Shown: positions 32,162 to 38,851 of the stretch, in pieces
Numbering within the stretch: position 1 is the stretch's first letter
Layout of the letters: the number at the start of each line of letters is the position of its first letter
NCBI GenBank assembly: GCA_038230275.1
Contig: JBBRNO010000049.1
Location: forward strand, 1-38,851
Length of the DNA: 38,851 nt
Reading direction: 5' to 3'
Origin: JANXXV01 sp038230275
GTDB taxonomy: Bacteria; Acidobacteriota; Terriglobia; Bryobacterales; Bryobacteraceae
Translations under genes and position numbers: made by a program
The notes under the pieces: model-generated
Seen by the model: only the letters and a program-made list of their open reading frames with translations
The model's database searches: none
What the model was told of the DNA's origin: nothing

Positions 32162-32274
32162 TCAACGCGACAATCTGATACCGCGAATAACCTCGCCCAG
32201 CGCACGTTTCATAAACGCCACTTCCTCGCGAACATCCGTAAGCATCGCCGATGACTTTGCTCTGGACTTCTGCC

Positions 32275-32448
32275 GCCCTAATCCCGGAGTTCGATCCGAT
32301 CGAGCGCGTATGGAAACTGACCCTGAGCCGTTGCCTGCACAATGGATGTTTCTCAAACCGCGACAAAGTGATTGCCGCTGTGGAAGCGGAGTTCGGCCAC
32401 TTCACCGTCGATAACGATACTCTCCGACGAGTACGCGGAATTACCTAA
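32275..32448 (+). mobile_element. C-terminal stub of an IS630-family transposase
   Basis: The frame reads LIPEFDPIERVWKLTLSRCL, then HNGCFSNRDKVIAAVEAEFG and NDTLRRVRGIT before TAA, the conserved end of the DDE domain of IS630 transposases (NPIERVWKLTR, with the last catalytic Glu). Everything before the conserved LPxYSPELNPIE is lost. Terminal repeats were not found. Together with the hypF stub that follows, it records an insertion and deletion. Confidence 0.78.
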
Positions 32449-32450
32449 GC

Positions 32451-32854
32451 CGCTGTGTTTACGAAGGGCAGGCCGCCATGGAACTGGAATCCATCGCCAC
32501 TCCGGGTGGCTATCCTTTTGATTTCGACGGCTCCATCATCGATTTCCGCCAGACAGTCCGGCGCGTGGCGCAAGATCGCAAGCATCCGGCCCTTGCTTCC
32601 GCGATGTTTCACAACACCGTCGCTGCAGCCATTGCCGAAGCCTGCCGCAAAGTCCGGCACCAGGAAGGCTTGGACCGTGTCTGCCTCTCAGGCGGAACCT
32701 TCCAGAATCTCTACTTGCTTCAGCGCACGGTGAAGCTGCTGGGCGACGACGGCTTCACCGTCTTTCTGCACTCGAAGTTTCCCCCCAACGACGGAGGGCT
32801 CTCTCTGGGGCAAGCCGCGGTCGCCAACGCTCGATTGTCACGCGGACTGCCGCA
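32451..32854 (+). pseudogene. hypF: C-terminal stub of hydrogenase maturation carbamoyltransferase HypF
   Basis: The frame reads YEGQAAMELESIATPGGYPF, then ALASAMFHNTVAAAIAEACR and VRHQEGLDRVCLSGGTFQNL, with FPPNDGGLSLGQAAVANARL near the end. These are the conserved last blocks of HypF (YEGQAA..LE, LSGGvFQN, PPNDGGislGQ). The ~600 preceding residues are missing; an IS630 stub lies directly upstream. The natural stop is also lost, as the frame runs on into the M48 protease gene. It is a non-functional remnant. Confidence 0.82.
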
Positions 32855-32880
32855 TTGTAAACTCGGTCGAGGACAAAATC

Positions 32881-34020
32881 TTGCCGACGCTCAAACATCA
32901 GGACGCTCGCGTCTTTTCAGCGAATCAGATTCTCTTTCCAGAGATCTCCTACCAATCCTTTACCTACCCTGGCGACCAAGAGGCGTTGAACGCCTTGAAA
33001 TCGGTACCCGGCGCGGGTCCGTTGCTGACTTGGCTGCAGGAGAATTTCACCGAGCAGATCGTTTTCCTCAAAAACAACGAGCAGATGATCAAGGCAAGTA
33101 AAAGCAGCTTTCCGTCGATCTATGCGCTTACGGAGCGCTGCGCTGAGATTCTGTCGTGCCCGATGCCCGAGTTGTATATCACCACGAACCCCGTACTCAA
33201 TGCTTACACCGCCGGGCAGCGCCGTACGTGCATTGTGCTCCACAGCGCGCTGATTGAGTGCCTGACGGCCGACGAGCTCTCCTTCGTGATAGGCCACGAG
33301 ATTGGACATATCAAGTGCGCGCACGGTCTTTACCGCCAGCTGGGTGACATCCTCATGCGTTACTGGGATTTGCTGGCATCCATGATTCCCATCCCAGGCG
33401 TCGGCCTGCTGCGTATGCCGTTGATGTTCGCCTTCTGGGAATGGTATCGCCGCGCCGAGTATACCTGCGATCGCGCTGCCCTGATCTGCGTTCAGAATCT
33501 GGACACTGGACTGCGTGCGCTTGGGAAGCTGGCGGGAAATGTGCGGGGCTACGAAGATGAGTTCGATGTCGATTCGGCCATGAATCAGGTGGAGGCGCAC
33601 AAGGATGTAAACAAGCTGGTACTCGTGGTCGCCATGCTCGAAAACGCCGAGAATACACATCCGTTCATTCCCGTCCGGCTGAAGGCTCTCAAAGAGTACG
33701 CTGCCAGCGAGGAATACAAGAACATTCTGGCGGGCGATTACAAACATGATGTGCTTGGGCTGCATGAAGGCGGTGAGCGAATCAAGTGCCAGTGCGGAAC
33801 GCTTGTTAATTCCAAGCTGACTTTTTGCCCGGAATGCGGACGCTCAATGCAAGCGGCAGCGGAGTTGGCGCCCGCAGGCTGTTCAGGTTGCGGAACCCCG
33901 CTCCCGGCGGAAACGAAATTCTGCCCCAAGTGCGGCGCGAAACAATCGGCGGCGGACGTCCCGCAAGTTTCGCAGGTAGATAAATGGAAGAACACCGCTG
34001 CCAGTGTGTTCAAACGCTAG
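32881..34020 (+). CDS. M48-family metalloprotease with two C-terminal zinc ribbons
   Basis: The product has 379 residues from a TTG at 32881, chosen for the GAGGA ribosome site 7 bases upstream; no ATG or GTG fits. The catalytic domain (about 60-285) has HEIGH at 139-143 and the third zinc ligand Glu193 in RRAEYTCDRAAL. A hydrophobic pair of segments (about 160-187) may dip into the membrane. The tail carries two zinc ribbons: Cys303/305/316/319 and Cys334/337/348/351 (CSGCGTPLP...FCPKCG). Zinc ribbons are added to several M48 proteases of this type. The substrate is unknown. It follows the hypF scar and is followed by another scar. Confidence 0.88.
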   Translation: MPTLKHQDARVFSANQILFPEISYQSFTYPGDQEALNALKSVPGAGPLLTWLQENFTEQIVFLKNNEQMIKASKSSFPSIYALTERCAEILSCPMPELYITTNPVLNAYTAGQRRTCIVLHSALIECLTADELSFVIGHEIGHIKCAHGLYRQLGDILMRYWDLLASMIPIPGVGLLRMPLMFAFWEWYRRAEYTCDRAALICVQNLDTGLRALGKLAGNVRGYEDEFDVDSAMNQVEAHKDVNKLVLVVAMLENAENTHPFIPVRLKALKEYAASEEYKNILAGDYKHDVLGLHEGGERIKCQCGTLVNSKLTFCPECGRSMQAAAELAPAGCSGCGTPLPAETKFCPKCGAKQSAADVPQVSQVDKWKNTAASVFKR

Positions 34021-34352
34021 AAGTTAGAATTTCCATCCAAATTCGGCGTCAATGTAATGACCGGGCTGCGCACCAGGTAGTGGGTCAGCTTGCCGGTGGG
34101 AGCGGCGAAACGTCCTGGGTCTCGATCAACCGGTGCCGAGCGCAGTCCAGCAGCGCCGGTTCAAGAGCCGGCTTTGGGCGCGGCCGTTTCCGCTTGAACC
34201 GGGCGATCTGCAGCCGGAGGGCGAGAATTTCACGGACCGTAGCGCTCCGGCTGCGAAAAAACAACTCGACAGCGGATTGGCCAACAGCTTTCGACCGCGA
34301 ACTATCGGTCTTAGGACATTGGTGTCCTTTTTTTGCAAAACCTCTAGCCGGC
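34021..34352 (-). pseudogene. Scar with transposase-like and outer-membrane-protein-like remnants
   Basis: The 332-base gap holds no intact gene. On the minus strand about 34121-34281 reads SAVELFFRSRSATVREILAL, then RLQIARFKRKRPRPKPALEP. This resembles the N-terminal region of integrase-type transposases common in Solibacter (FRSRASLVAE...LRHQL). Left of it the minus strand ends AQPGHYIDAEFGWKF-stop near 34026, similar to the aromatic end of an outer-membrane beta-barrel. Both are short and decayed, so only the transposase-like part is called with some confidence. Confidence 0.4.
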
Positions 34353-35297
34353 CTACCAGGGCTGCGGCCGTTTCATATACTTCCTGCCGATTTCGGCGGC
34401 TTGAGCGCTTCCGGCGCCGATCATAGCCCCCTCTTTTATTACATCGATCACGTCGTTAGGCAGCATGGTATTTAAGAAGAAGATCTTGTGGGCCTTGCAA
34501 GCCGCCAGGACTTTCGCTCGCGCCGCAAGCATCGCCGGCGGATAAGGCGCATCGTGGTTCTCAGGAAAGCCGAGCGAATAACCCATGTCGCCGGGCCCCC
34601 ACTCAGCAAACGCAATGCCCGGAATCTGCAAGCTCTTTTCAACGTTGGCGAGGGCCCGTTTGTCTTCAATCTTCAGTCCCAGTAGGATCTCCCCGTTGGG
34701 GTTTAATGGCCAGACATCCGCCTTCTCGGCGTATTCTTTCGCAGTGATTCCCCAAATCTCCCCGGCGGCGGCCGAAGCATGCGCGCCGCGGCGGCCCTCG
34801 CCAAGCCCTTCATTCACGCCGATGCGCTGGGAGGGGTAGCGCGCCGATTCGACAAACGCCTTGACTGCCCCAGGATCGTCGGCATGGCAAAGCAAGATGC
34901 CGTGGACCCCTGTCGCGAGCACCTGCTTGACCATCCATGCGTTGGCGAGCATAACCGCCTCGTTGGTTCCGTCAGTGGGCAGGGTCACGATTACCGTTGG
35001 TGTGCGGTGCCCGCTCCTGGTGGGACCTCCCTTGACCAGTCCGCGCATGAACTCCGCCAGTTTGGCGACATCGAATGGGCCGTGTTCCATGTCGTACGTA
35101 ATGTAGTCGGCCCAGGTCTGGGCCATCTTTACGCCCTCATCATAGCCGCCGTGCCCGCTGTCATACCAGATGGGCTGGCCTTGCGAGAGCAGGTCGATTG
35201 CCTTATTGATGCGCTTCGTTTTTGGGCCTTGGGCGCCAGCAGTCCTAACCGCTAGCAGTAGGACCAGAACCGCACCCGCACGAATCCAACGATTCAT
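34353..35297 (-). CDS. Exported HpcH/HpaI-type aldolase/citrate lyase family protein
   Basis: The product has 314 residues. An N-terminal signal peptide (1-22, ending VRTAGAQ) precedes a full HpaI fold: KAIDLLSQGQPIWYDSGHGG, WADYITYDMEHGPFD with the metal-site region, ALATGVHGILLCHADDPGAVK-like VLATGVHGILL, and GLKIEDKRALANVEKSLQIP, then AEWGPGDMGYSLG. Relatives cleave 2-keto-3-deoxy sugar acids or 4-hydroxy-2-oxoacids and are cytoplasmic, so the signal peptide is unusual. It lies next to a GMC dehydrogenase pair that could produce keto sugar acids. Substrate not determined. Confidence 0.86.
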   Translation of the reverse strand: MNRWIRAGAVLVLLLAVRTAGAQGPKTKRINKAIDLLSQGQPIWYDSGHGGYDEGVKMAQTWADYITYDMEHGPFDVAKLAEFMRGLVKGGPTRSGHRTPTVIVTLPTDGTNEAVMLANAWMVKQVLATGVHGILLCHADDPGAVKAFVESARYPSQRIGVNEGLGEGRRGAHASAAAGEIWGITAKEYAEKADVWPLNPNGEILLGLKIEDKRALANVEKSLQIPGIAFAEWGPGDMGYSLGFPENHDAPYPPAMLAARAKVLAACKAHKIFFLNTMLPNDVIDVIKEGAMIGAGSAQAAEIGRKYMKRPQPW

Positions 35298-35382
35298 GTT
35301 AAGTCCCTCCAGCTTTCACAGCCAGGATTCAATTTTGGCGTCCTGGATGAGGAGAGTATACGCTCAACATCCCTCGGTTACA

Positions 35383-35414
35383 ATGCAACTGGGCGGAACA
35401 TGCAACTGGGCGGA
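35383..35414. repeat. Tandem 17-base repeat
   Basis: The 15-base word ATGCAACTGGGCGGA occurs at 35383-35397 and again at 35400-35414. The rest of the 35298-35481 gap shows no gene. Confidence 0.7.
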
Positions 35415-35481
35415 GCCCCCCAGACGGAGCAGCGGTCCTCCTTACCCCCGCGGGGCTACAGCGTCCGAAGGCCTGCCGCTT

Positions 35482-35958
35482 TCAAGGGCGTTGATGTTCC
35501 GGATGGTCGCAGCCTTTAAATTGGCCAATCGCCGTGTCGCCTGAATACCGCAGAAAGGTGCGCCCCTCCGGTGACATGCAGTAGGCGTCAATGGTCATCA
35601 GTTTCAAGCGCGAAAAGAAGGACCCCGGCTTGCGCTCGTCTTCCGCCAGTTTCCCGATCGCGGCGTCCAGCGCATTCTTGTCGAGCCCCAACAGTGGCTG
35701 CAAACCAGCCTTGAATCCAGCGCGGTTCGAATCTCCCGTACGGAACAACACCGTGTCGATGTAGAACGCCGTGCCGGCATCTCCGGCGCCTACTGAGGTT
35801 TCGTCCGCTGGGAGTATCAGATTGGCCAACACTGTGACCAGATCGTATTCGGCCTGCGTCAACGCCCGAGGCTTGTATCCGGCGGGCACAGAGGCGTCAA
35901 GTCCAAGCGGAGCAGTCGCCGCCGCAGCGAGAATCGGAAAGACCTCACGACGTCTCAT
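35482..35958 (-). CDS. Gluconate 2-dehydrogenase subunit 3 family protein
   Basis: The product has 158 residues from the ATG at 35958. The start MRRREVFPILAAAATAP is a Tat-like signal. The body (ALTQAEYDLVTVLANLILPA, DETSVGAGDAGTAFYIDTVL, FSRLKLMTIDAYCM) matches the small subunit of membrane gluconate/sugar dehydrogenases, which folds with and exports the large FAD subunit. ATG overlaps the GMC oxidoreductase stop by 4 bases. The cytochrome c third subunit is not adjacent. Upstream in-frame codons are only shadows of the neighbouring gene. Confidence 0.9.
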   Translation of the reverse strand: MRRREVFPILAAAATAPLGLDASVPAGYKPRALTQAEYDLVTVLANLILPADETSVGAGDAGTAFYIDTVLFRTGDSNRAGFKAGLQPLLGLDKNALDAAIGKLAEDERKPGSFFSRLKLMTIDAYCMSPEGRTFLRYSGDTAIGQFKGCDHPEHQRP

Positions 35959-37556
35959 TCCAGTTCTCCTTTGCGCATCTTTGCCATTAACCGGTCGCTC
36001 ATCCGCCACGACAATGCGATGTTTGTCAACGTCGGATTCTTCTCTGGATACCTGGTGAATACCGATGAATCGCCTACAAACAGGTTGACAACATCGTGGC
36101 TCTGGCCGTCGGCATTCAGCACGGATGTCTTCTTGTCCGCGCCCATCGGCACCGTGCCCACCCAATGGTTGAAATCGATCTGCAACTTCTCAGCGGTCGC
36201 CTTGCCCGGAGTGGACCAGACTCGCCCGCCGGCGCTGCGGATGATTTCCTCGCAGGTCTCGATCATGTCATCGGCCATGGCAATGTCGCTGTCCGAATAG
36301 TGCAGATGGATCTTCGGCAGCGGCAAGCCTAGCCTGTCCTTGCGGGTGCTGTCGAGTTCTACGAAGTTGCGCCCTGTGTATTGCAGTGTGCCCTGCATGT
36401 TCATCGATGCGTGGGTGGCATTGATTTCCCGAAGTTGCTTTTTGAAACCCGCGCCGTAGCCTGGGACGTCGCGGACGGGCAAGCGGAGCGGATGCAGTCC
36501 GCCGCCGGACTGTACTTGATAAGTGCCTTCGAACTTGTTACTCGGCTTGTCCCAATAGAGGCCAGTGAGCAGGCTGTGATAGTAATCAGTACCGTCGTCG
36601 TTGGAGGCATCGCGGCCTGCGAGTTCCGGAAAGACGCCGAAGACCGAAAGTCCGAAATGGCTGGTCAGATTTTTGCCGACCTGTCCGCTGGAGTTCGCGA
36701 TCTGGTTGATCAACAGGTGGCGCGCCGTCTCGACGGTACTGCAGGCGAGCACCAGCACGCGGCAGTCAAATTCGACATCGGCTCCCTTCGCATCCACGCA
36801 CTGGATTCCCGCCACATGCCGCGGATCCTTCATGCGGATTCGGGTCATCGTCATTCCGGTATGGACGGTCAAGTTCCCCGTGCGCAGCCCCAGCGGAATC
36901 GGCGTGTTGGCCGAAGTGTACTTCGAATCCACCTCACAGCCTGCCATGCAATGCCCACAGTAATGGCACGGCGTGCGGCCTTTGCCGGGCAACGTGGGAA
37001 TCGCCTTGCGCTGGTGGACCAGTTCCATCGCGCGGCCCTTGGCCTTCAGCCGTTGGACTCCCCGCCATAGCATCCGCTCATTGCAGCGCATCGGCACGCC
37101 CGGCAGGAAGTCGCCATCCGGCATGTTCGATAGACCGTCCTTCATCCCGGAAACACACATCAGGCGCTCCGCTTGCGAATAGTAGGGAGCGACCTCTTCG
37201 TAGCGGATGGGCCAGCCGCGGAAATCGAGAGGCCCGAAACGCAGACTGTGTCCCGCCCAGCAGAGCGAGCGTCCGCCAAGGGCCTTCAACAGCCCATGAT
37301 TCGGGCGGTCACCCACGCCGGTGTAGTGGTCCTTCTCGGAATAGTCGGTTACACGAAAGTAGGGCGAGCGTCCGCTCGCCAGCCGGGCGTCGAGTTGCGA
37401 GAGGTAAGGGCCGTGCGCGTTGTAATCCATGCCGGGGCGTAACCGTTCGCCGGCTTCGATCAACGCGACCTTTGCTCCCTGCTTGGCCAGGACGTAGGCG
37501 GCGATACCGCCTCCAGGTCCACTACCAACAATGCAAACATCAAAATGTTTCGCCAT
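35955..37556 (-). CDS. GMC-family FAD oxidoreductase, large subunit of a sugar/gluconate dehydrogenase
   Basis: The product has 533 residues. The FAD site is VCIVGSGPGGGIAAYVLAKQ near the start. GRSLCWAGHSLRFGPLDFRG follows the substrate-loop region, and HYCGHCMAGCEVDSKYTS holds a Cys cluster typical of this GMC group. The C-terminal domain has the catalytic-region HWVGTVPMGADKKTSVL with His, then DSSVFTRYPEKNPTLTNIAL. It oxidises a sugar, sugar alcohol or sugar acid at the periplasmic face and passes electrons to a cytochrome. No own signal peptide is seen, so it would be exported with the small subunit, as known for gluconate and fructose dehydrogenases. Confidence 0.92.
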   Translation of the reverse strand: MAKHFDVCIVGSGPGGGIAAYVLAKQGAKVALIEAGERLRPGMDYNAHGPYLSQLDARLASGRSPYFRVTDYSEKDHYTGVGDRPNHGLLKALGGRSLCWAGHSLRFGPLDFRGWPIRYEEVAPYYSQAERLMCVSGMKDGLSNMPDGDFLPGVPMRCNERMLWRGVQRLKAKGRAMELVHQRKAIPTLPGKGRTPCHYCGHCMAGCEVDSKYTSANTPIPLGLRTGNLTVHTGMTMTRIRMKDPRHVAGIQCVDAKGADVEFDCRVLVLACSTVETARHLLINQIANSSGQVGKNLTSHFGLSVFGVFPELAGRDASNDDGTDYYHSLLTGLYWDKPSNKFEGTYQVQSGGGLHPLRLPVRDVPGYGAGFKKQLREINATHASMNMQGTLQYTGRNFVELDSTRKDRLGLPLPKIHLHYSDSDIAMADDMIETCEEIIRSAGGRVWSTPGKATAEKLQIDFNHWVGTVPMGADKKTSVLNADGQSHDVVNLFVGDSSVFTRYPEKNPTLTNIALSWRMSDRLMAKMRKGELE

Positions 37557-37607
37557 GTCTTAGCACGATTATTCCCGAAAGCGACTACCCGGAGCAAACT
37601 TTCGCGA

Positions 37608-38408
37608 TCAATTTGTCGCGGCGTCGCGCGACACACGAGCTGTGACGGTTTCCGATCTATTACTCCGCACCTCGACGAAATCTCCGTCCGCCACCGGATA
37701 TAGCGGCAGCGGAGATCCCGTGAGAACGATCTGGTCTCGCCGGAGACGCTGGCCGAATCGCGCCAGATGGTCAACCAACTGCAGCAGGCTGGCATACGGG
37801 CCTCCCGGTAGCGCGCCCCCTGTCGCACTTCCCAACTCGCTGCCGTTCTTCGATACTGTAATTGATGCATCAAGCATCTCGTCCGGGCTTTCGAACAGCG
37901 TTTCCCGCAGCGGCAGAATCACGCCGGCGTGGATGGCGTTATTGGCAATCAGTTCAGCCGCCGTGTGCGGGAAGTTGCGGAACACGAAATTGTGCAGCTC
38001 GATGACGGCAAGAGTCGATTCGATCGCTTCACGCGGATGGACGCGAAGCCATGCAGCGTCCGGGATATCAGCGGCCAGCCGCACAGCGAACTCTCCTTCG
38101 ATCGCCAAGCTGTTGAATCGTTCGGGATCGAGCACCACGCCCGACGAATGCAATTCAGTGGCATACACGTAGCCGAAAACGGAGCCGCTAATCCCAAGCT
38201 GCGCCTGCATGCTGGGACTGACACAACCTACCTTGTACCCGGCCAGCGGCTCTCCGCGGGTCTGCCGCAGCCGTGCCACTTCCACCTGCAATTCGTAGGC
38301 TTCCCCGATGGTCAGCGTCAGCGCCTTGTTGGCGAAGATGAGCCCGGGTTGGTGGAGATCATAGCCAGCCAACTGCTTTCTTGCCAACTCGTGAAAATCC
38401 ACCTGCAC
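37608..38408 (-). CDS. 2-keto-4-pentenoate hydratase/fumarylacetoacetase-family protein
   Basis: The product has 266 residues. It resembles the hydratase branch (MhpD/HpcG-like): TIGEAYELQVEVARLRQTRG, EPLAGYKVGCVSPSMQAQLG, AIEGEFAVRLAADIP with acidic metal ligands, and AVIELHNFVF. The last part has QIVLTGSPLPLYPVADGDFV, the typical C-terminal pattern. It would add water to a 2-oxo-enoic acid or act on a similar keto acid in the cytoplasm. It follows the GMC genes on the same strand, with 51 bases between, so a common pathway is possible. No signal peptide. The substrate is unproven. Confidence 0.88.
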   Translation of the reverse strand: MQVDFHELARKQLAGYDLHQPGLIFANKALTLTIGEAYELQVEVARLRQTRGEPLAGYKVGCVSPSMQAQLGISGSVFGYVYATELHSSGVVLDPERFNSLAIEGEFAVRLAADIPDAAWLRVHPREAIESTLAVIELHNFVFRNFPHTAAELIANNAIHAGVILPLRETLFESPDEMLDASITVSKNGSELGSATGGALPGGPYASLLQLVDHLARFGQRLRRDQIVLTGSPLPLYPVADGDFVEVRSNRSETVTARVSRDAATN

Positions 38409-38494
38409 CTCCGGTATTCAGCATCTGATCCTATCTTGATTTATTCCCGGCTTACATCATTTCAGATTCGCGAAGAAGTGCGTCGAACCCATAA

Positions 38495-38511
38495 CCGGTA
38501 TGTTCTACCGG
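38495..38511. repeat. Inverted repeat CCGGTA-N5-TACCGG upstream of the last gene
   Basis: A perfect 6-bp-arm inverted repeat lies 113 bases before the start of the partial right-end gene, inside a 215-base gap with no other feature. It may be an operator; no evidence links it to a regulator. Confidence 0.3.
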
Positions 38512-38623
38512 CTCCTTCTAGCTGGCTACCGAATATACCGATGTGTCGATATGCCGTATCTAGCCACATCGAAACAAGTTAACGATCCTCAGGGTTTGGC
38601 AGCGCGCGTGCCTCAATTCCGGT

Positions 38624-38851
38624 ATGAAGAAACGGATTGTCAGCGCGTTGTTGTCACTTGGGTTGTTGCTTGGATCTGTCGTGCCTGGCGTAGCTGCGAC
38701 AAGGCATCGGTCTCACAGAAACCGTCGTCAGGCCATCAATCACAAGCGTCACGTTGACACAGCTAAACGAGTCGGCATCGGCGCTGGCGGTGGAGCCGCG
38801 ATTGGAGCACTTGCGGGTGGGGGGAAAGGCGCAGCCATCGGAGGCATCGCG
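38624..38851 (+). CDS. Glycine-zipper protein, 5' part only (runs off the window)
   Basis: The first 76 codons begin MKKRIVSALLSLGLLLGSVV, a signal peptide ending near PGVAA. A basic stretch rich in Arg and His (TRHRSHRNRRQAINHKRH) is followed by a glycine-zipper region (VGIGAGGGAAIGALAGG, GKGAAIGGIA). Such repeats form membrane-active or outer-membrane-associated helices in small envelope proteins. The start is chosen at ATG 38624; no strong ribosome site is seen. The remainder is outside the window. Confidence 0.7.
   Translation, partial: MKKRIVSALLSLGLLLGSVVPGVAATRHRSHRNRRQAINHKRHVDTAKRVGIGAGGGAAIGALAGGGKGAAIGGIA

Noticed and set aside
32162..32356. Leftward frame ending EEVAFMKRALGEVIRGIR
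   Set aside because: The ending looks helical and plausible, but the rest has no coding character; too short to call.
35710..35740. GGTTCGAATC word like a tRNA T-arm
   Set aside because: Lies inside the gluconate dehydrogenase small-subunit gene and no cloverleaf can be formed.
36381..37070. 229-codon rightward frame inside the GMC gene
   Set aside because: Antisense shadow of a clear FAD enzyme.

Overview
The window looks like a piece of an Acidobacteriota chromosome, most likely of the Solibacter/Bryobacter kind. This is inferred from the gene types (DUF3489 proteins, an octaheme cytochrome, DUF5666 and DUF5818-like exported proteins, a Solibacter-type integrase fragment, secreted sulfatase/MocA pairs) and not from any rRNA. 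It falls into two parts. The left half (about 1-17,700) is a mosaic, island-like region with many broken genes. The right half (about 17,800-38,851) reads as ordinary chromosome, apart from two scars at 32.2-32.9 kb and 34.0-34.35 kb. A tRNA-Ala(GGC) gene at 17,708-17,783 marks the join.

Region 1 (1-9,200) is a metal, mainly copper, resistance area. After the 3' end of a phosphoketolase comes a P1B copper ATPase with YHS and heavy-metal-binding N-terminal modules. A decayed second copy of the ATPase tail and a decayed multi-PAS sensor gene follow. A leftward set of six genes comes next: a small Cys/His-rich exported protein, a two-domain multicopper oxidase with a Met-rich tail, a CusF-TolC fusion, a membrane-anchored cytochrome c, a DUF5666 protein with a Met/His tail, and a small exported DUF5818-like protein. 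Together they suggest export of Cu(I) from the cytoplasm, then binding, oxidation and efflux in the periplasm. No CusA/CusB pump and no copper regulator lie in the window.

Region 2 (9,200-17,700) is the wreck of one or more mobile elements. It holds an IS3 orfA stub joined to a frameshifted HTH gene, two DUF3489 genes with two small companion genes, an integrase N-terminal stub, and a frameshifted CPXCG gene overlapping a stand-alone CheB methylesterase. A compact intact module follows (ParB-type DNA methyltransferase, small terminase, large terminase, stop/start-overlapped), with no portal, capsid or tail genes. An HU-like gene and about 665 bases of repeat-rich non-coding DNA precede the tRNA.

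Region 3 (17,800-38,851) carries an HD-domain protein, a secreted protein, a MocA-like oxidoreductase/sulfatase pair, glpD, an exported alkaline phosphatase with a small exported partner, and another exported protein. Adenosylhomocysteinase and an ArsR-methyltransferase fusion are divergent across a near-perfect 24-bp palindrome. An octaheme cytochrome c, an ECF sigma factor with a ChrR-like cupin anti-sigma, and a cupin follow. Then come an IS630 stub, a hypF stub, an M48 protease with two zinc ribbons, an exported HpaI-type aldolase, a two-subunit GMC dehydrogenase, a hydratase of the fumarylacetoacetase superfamily and the start of a glycine-zipper protein. Many neighbours are joined by 4-base ATGA overlaps, which suggests translational coupling.
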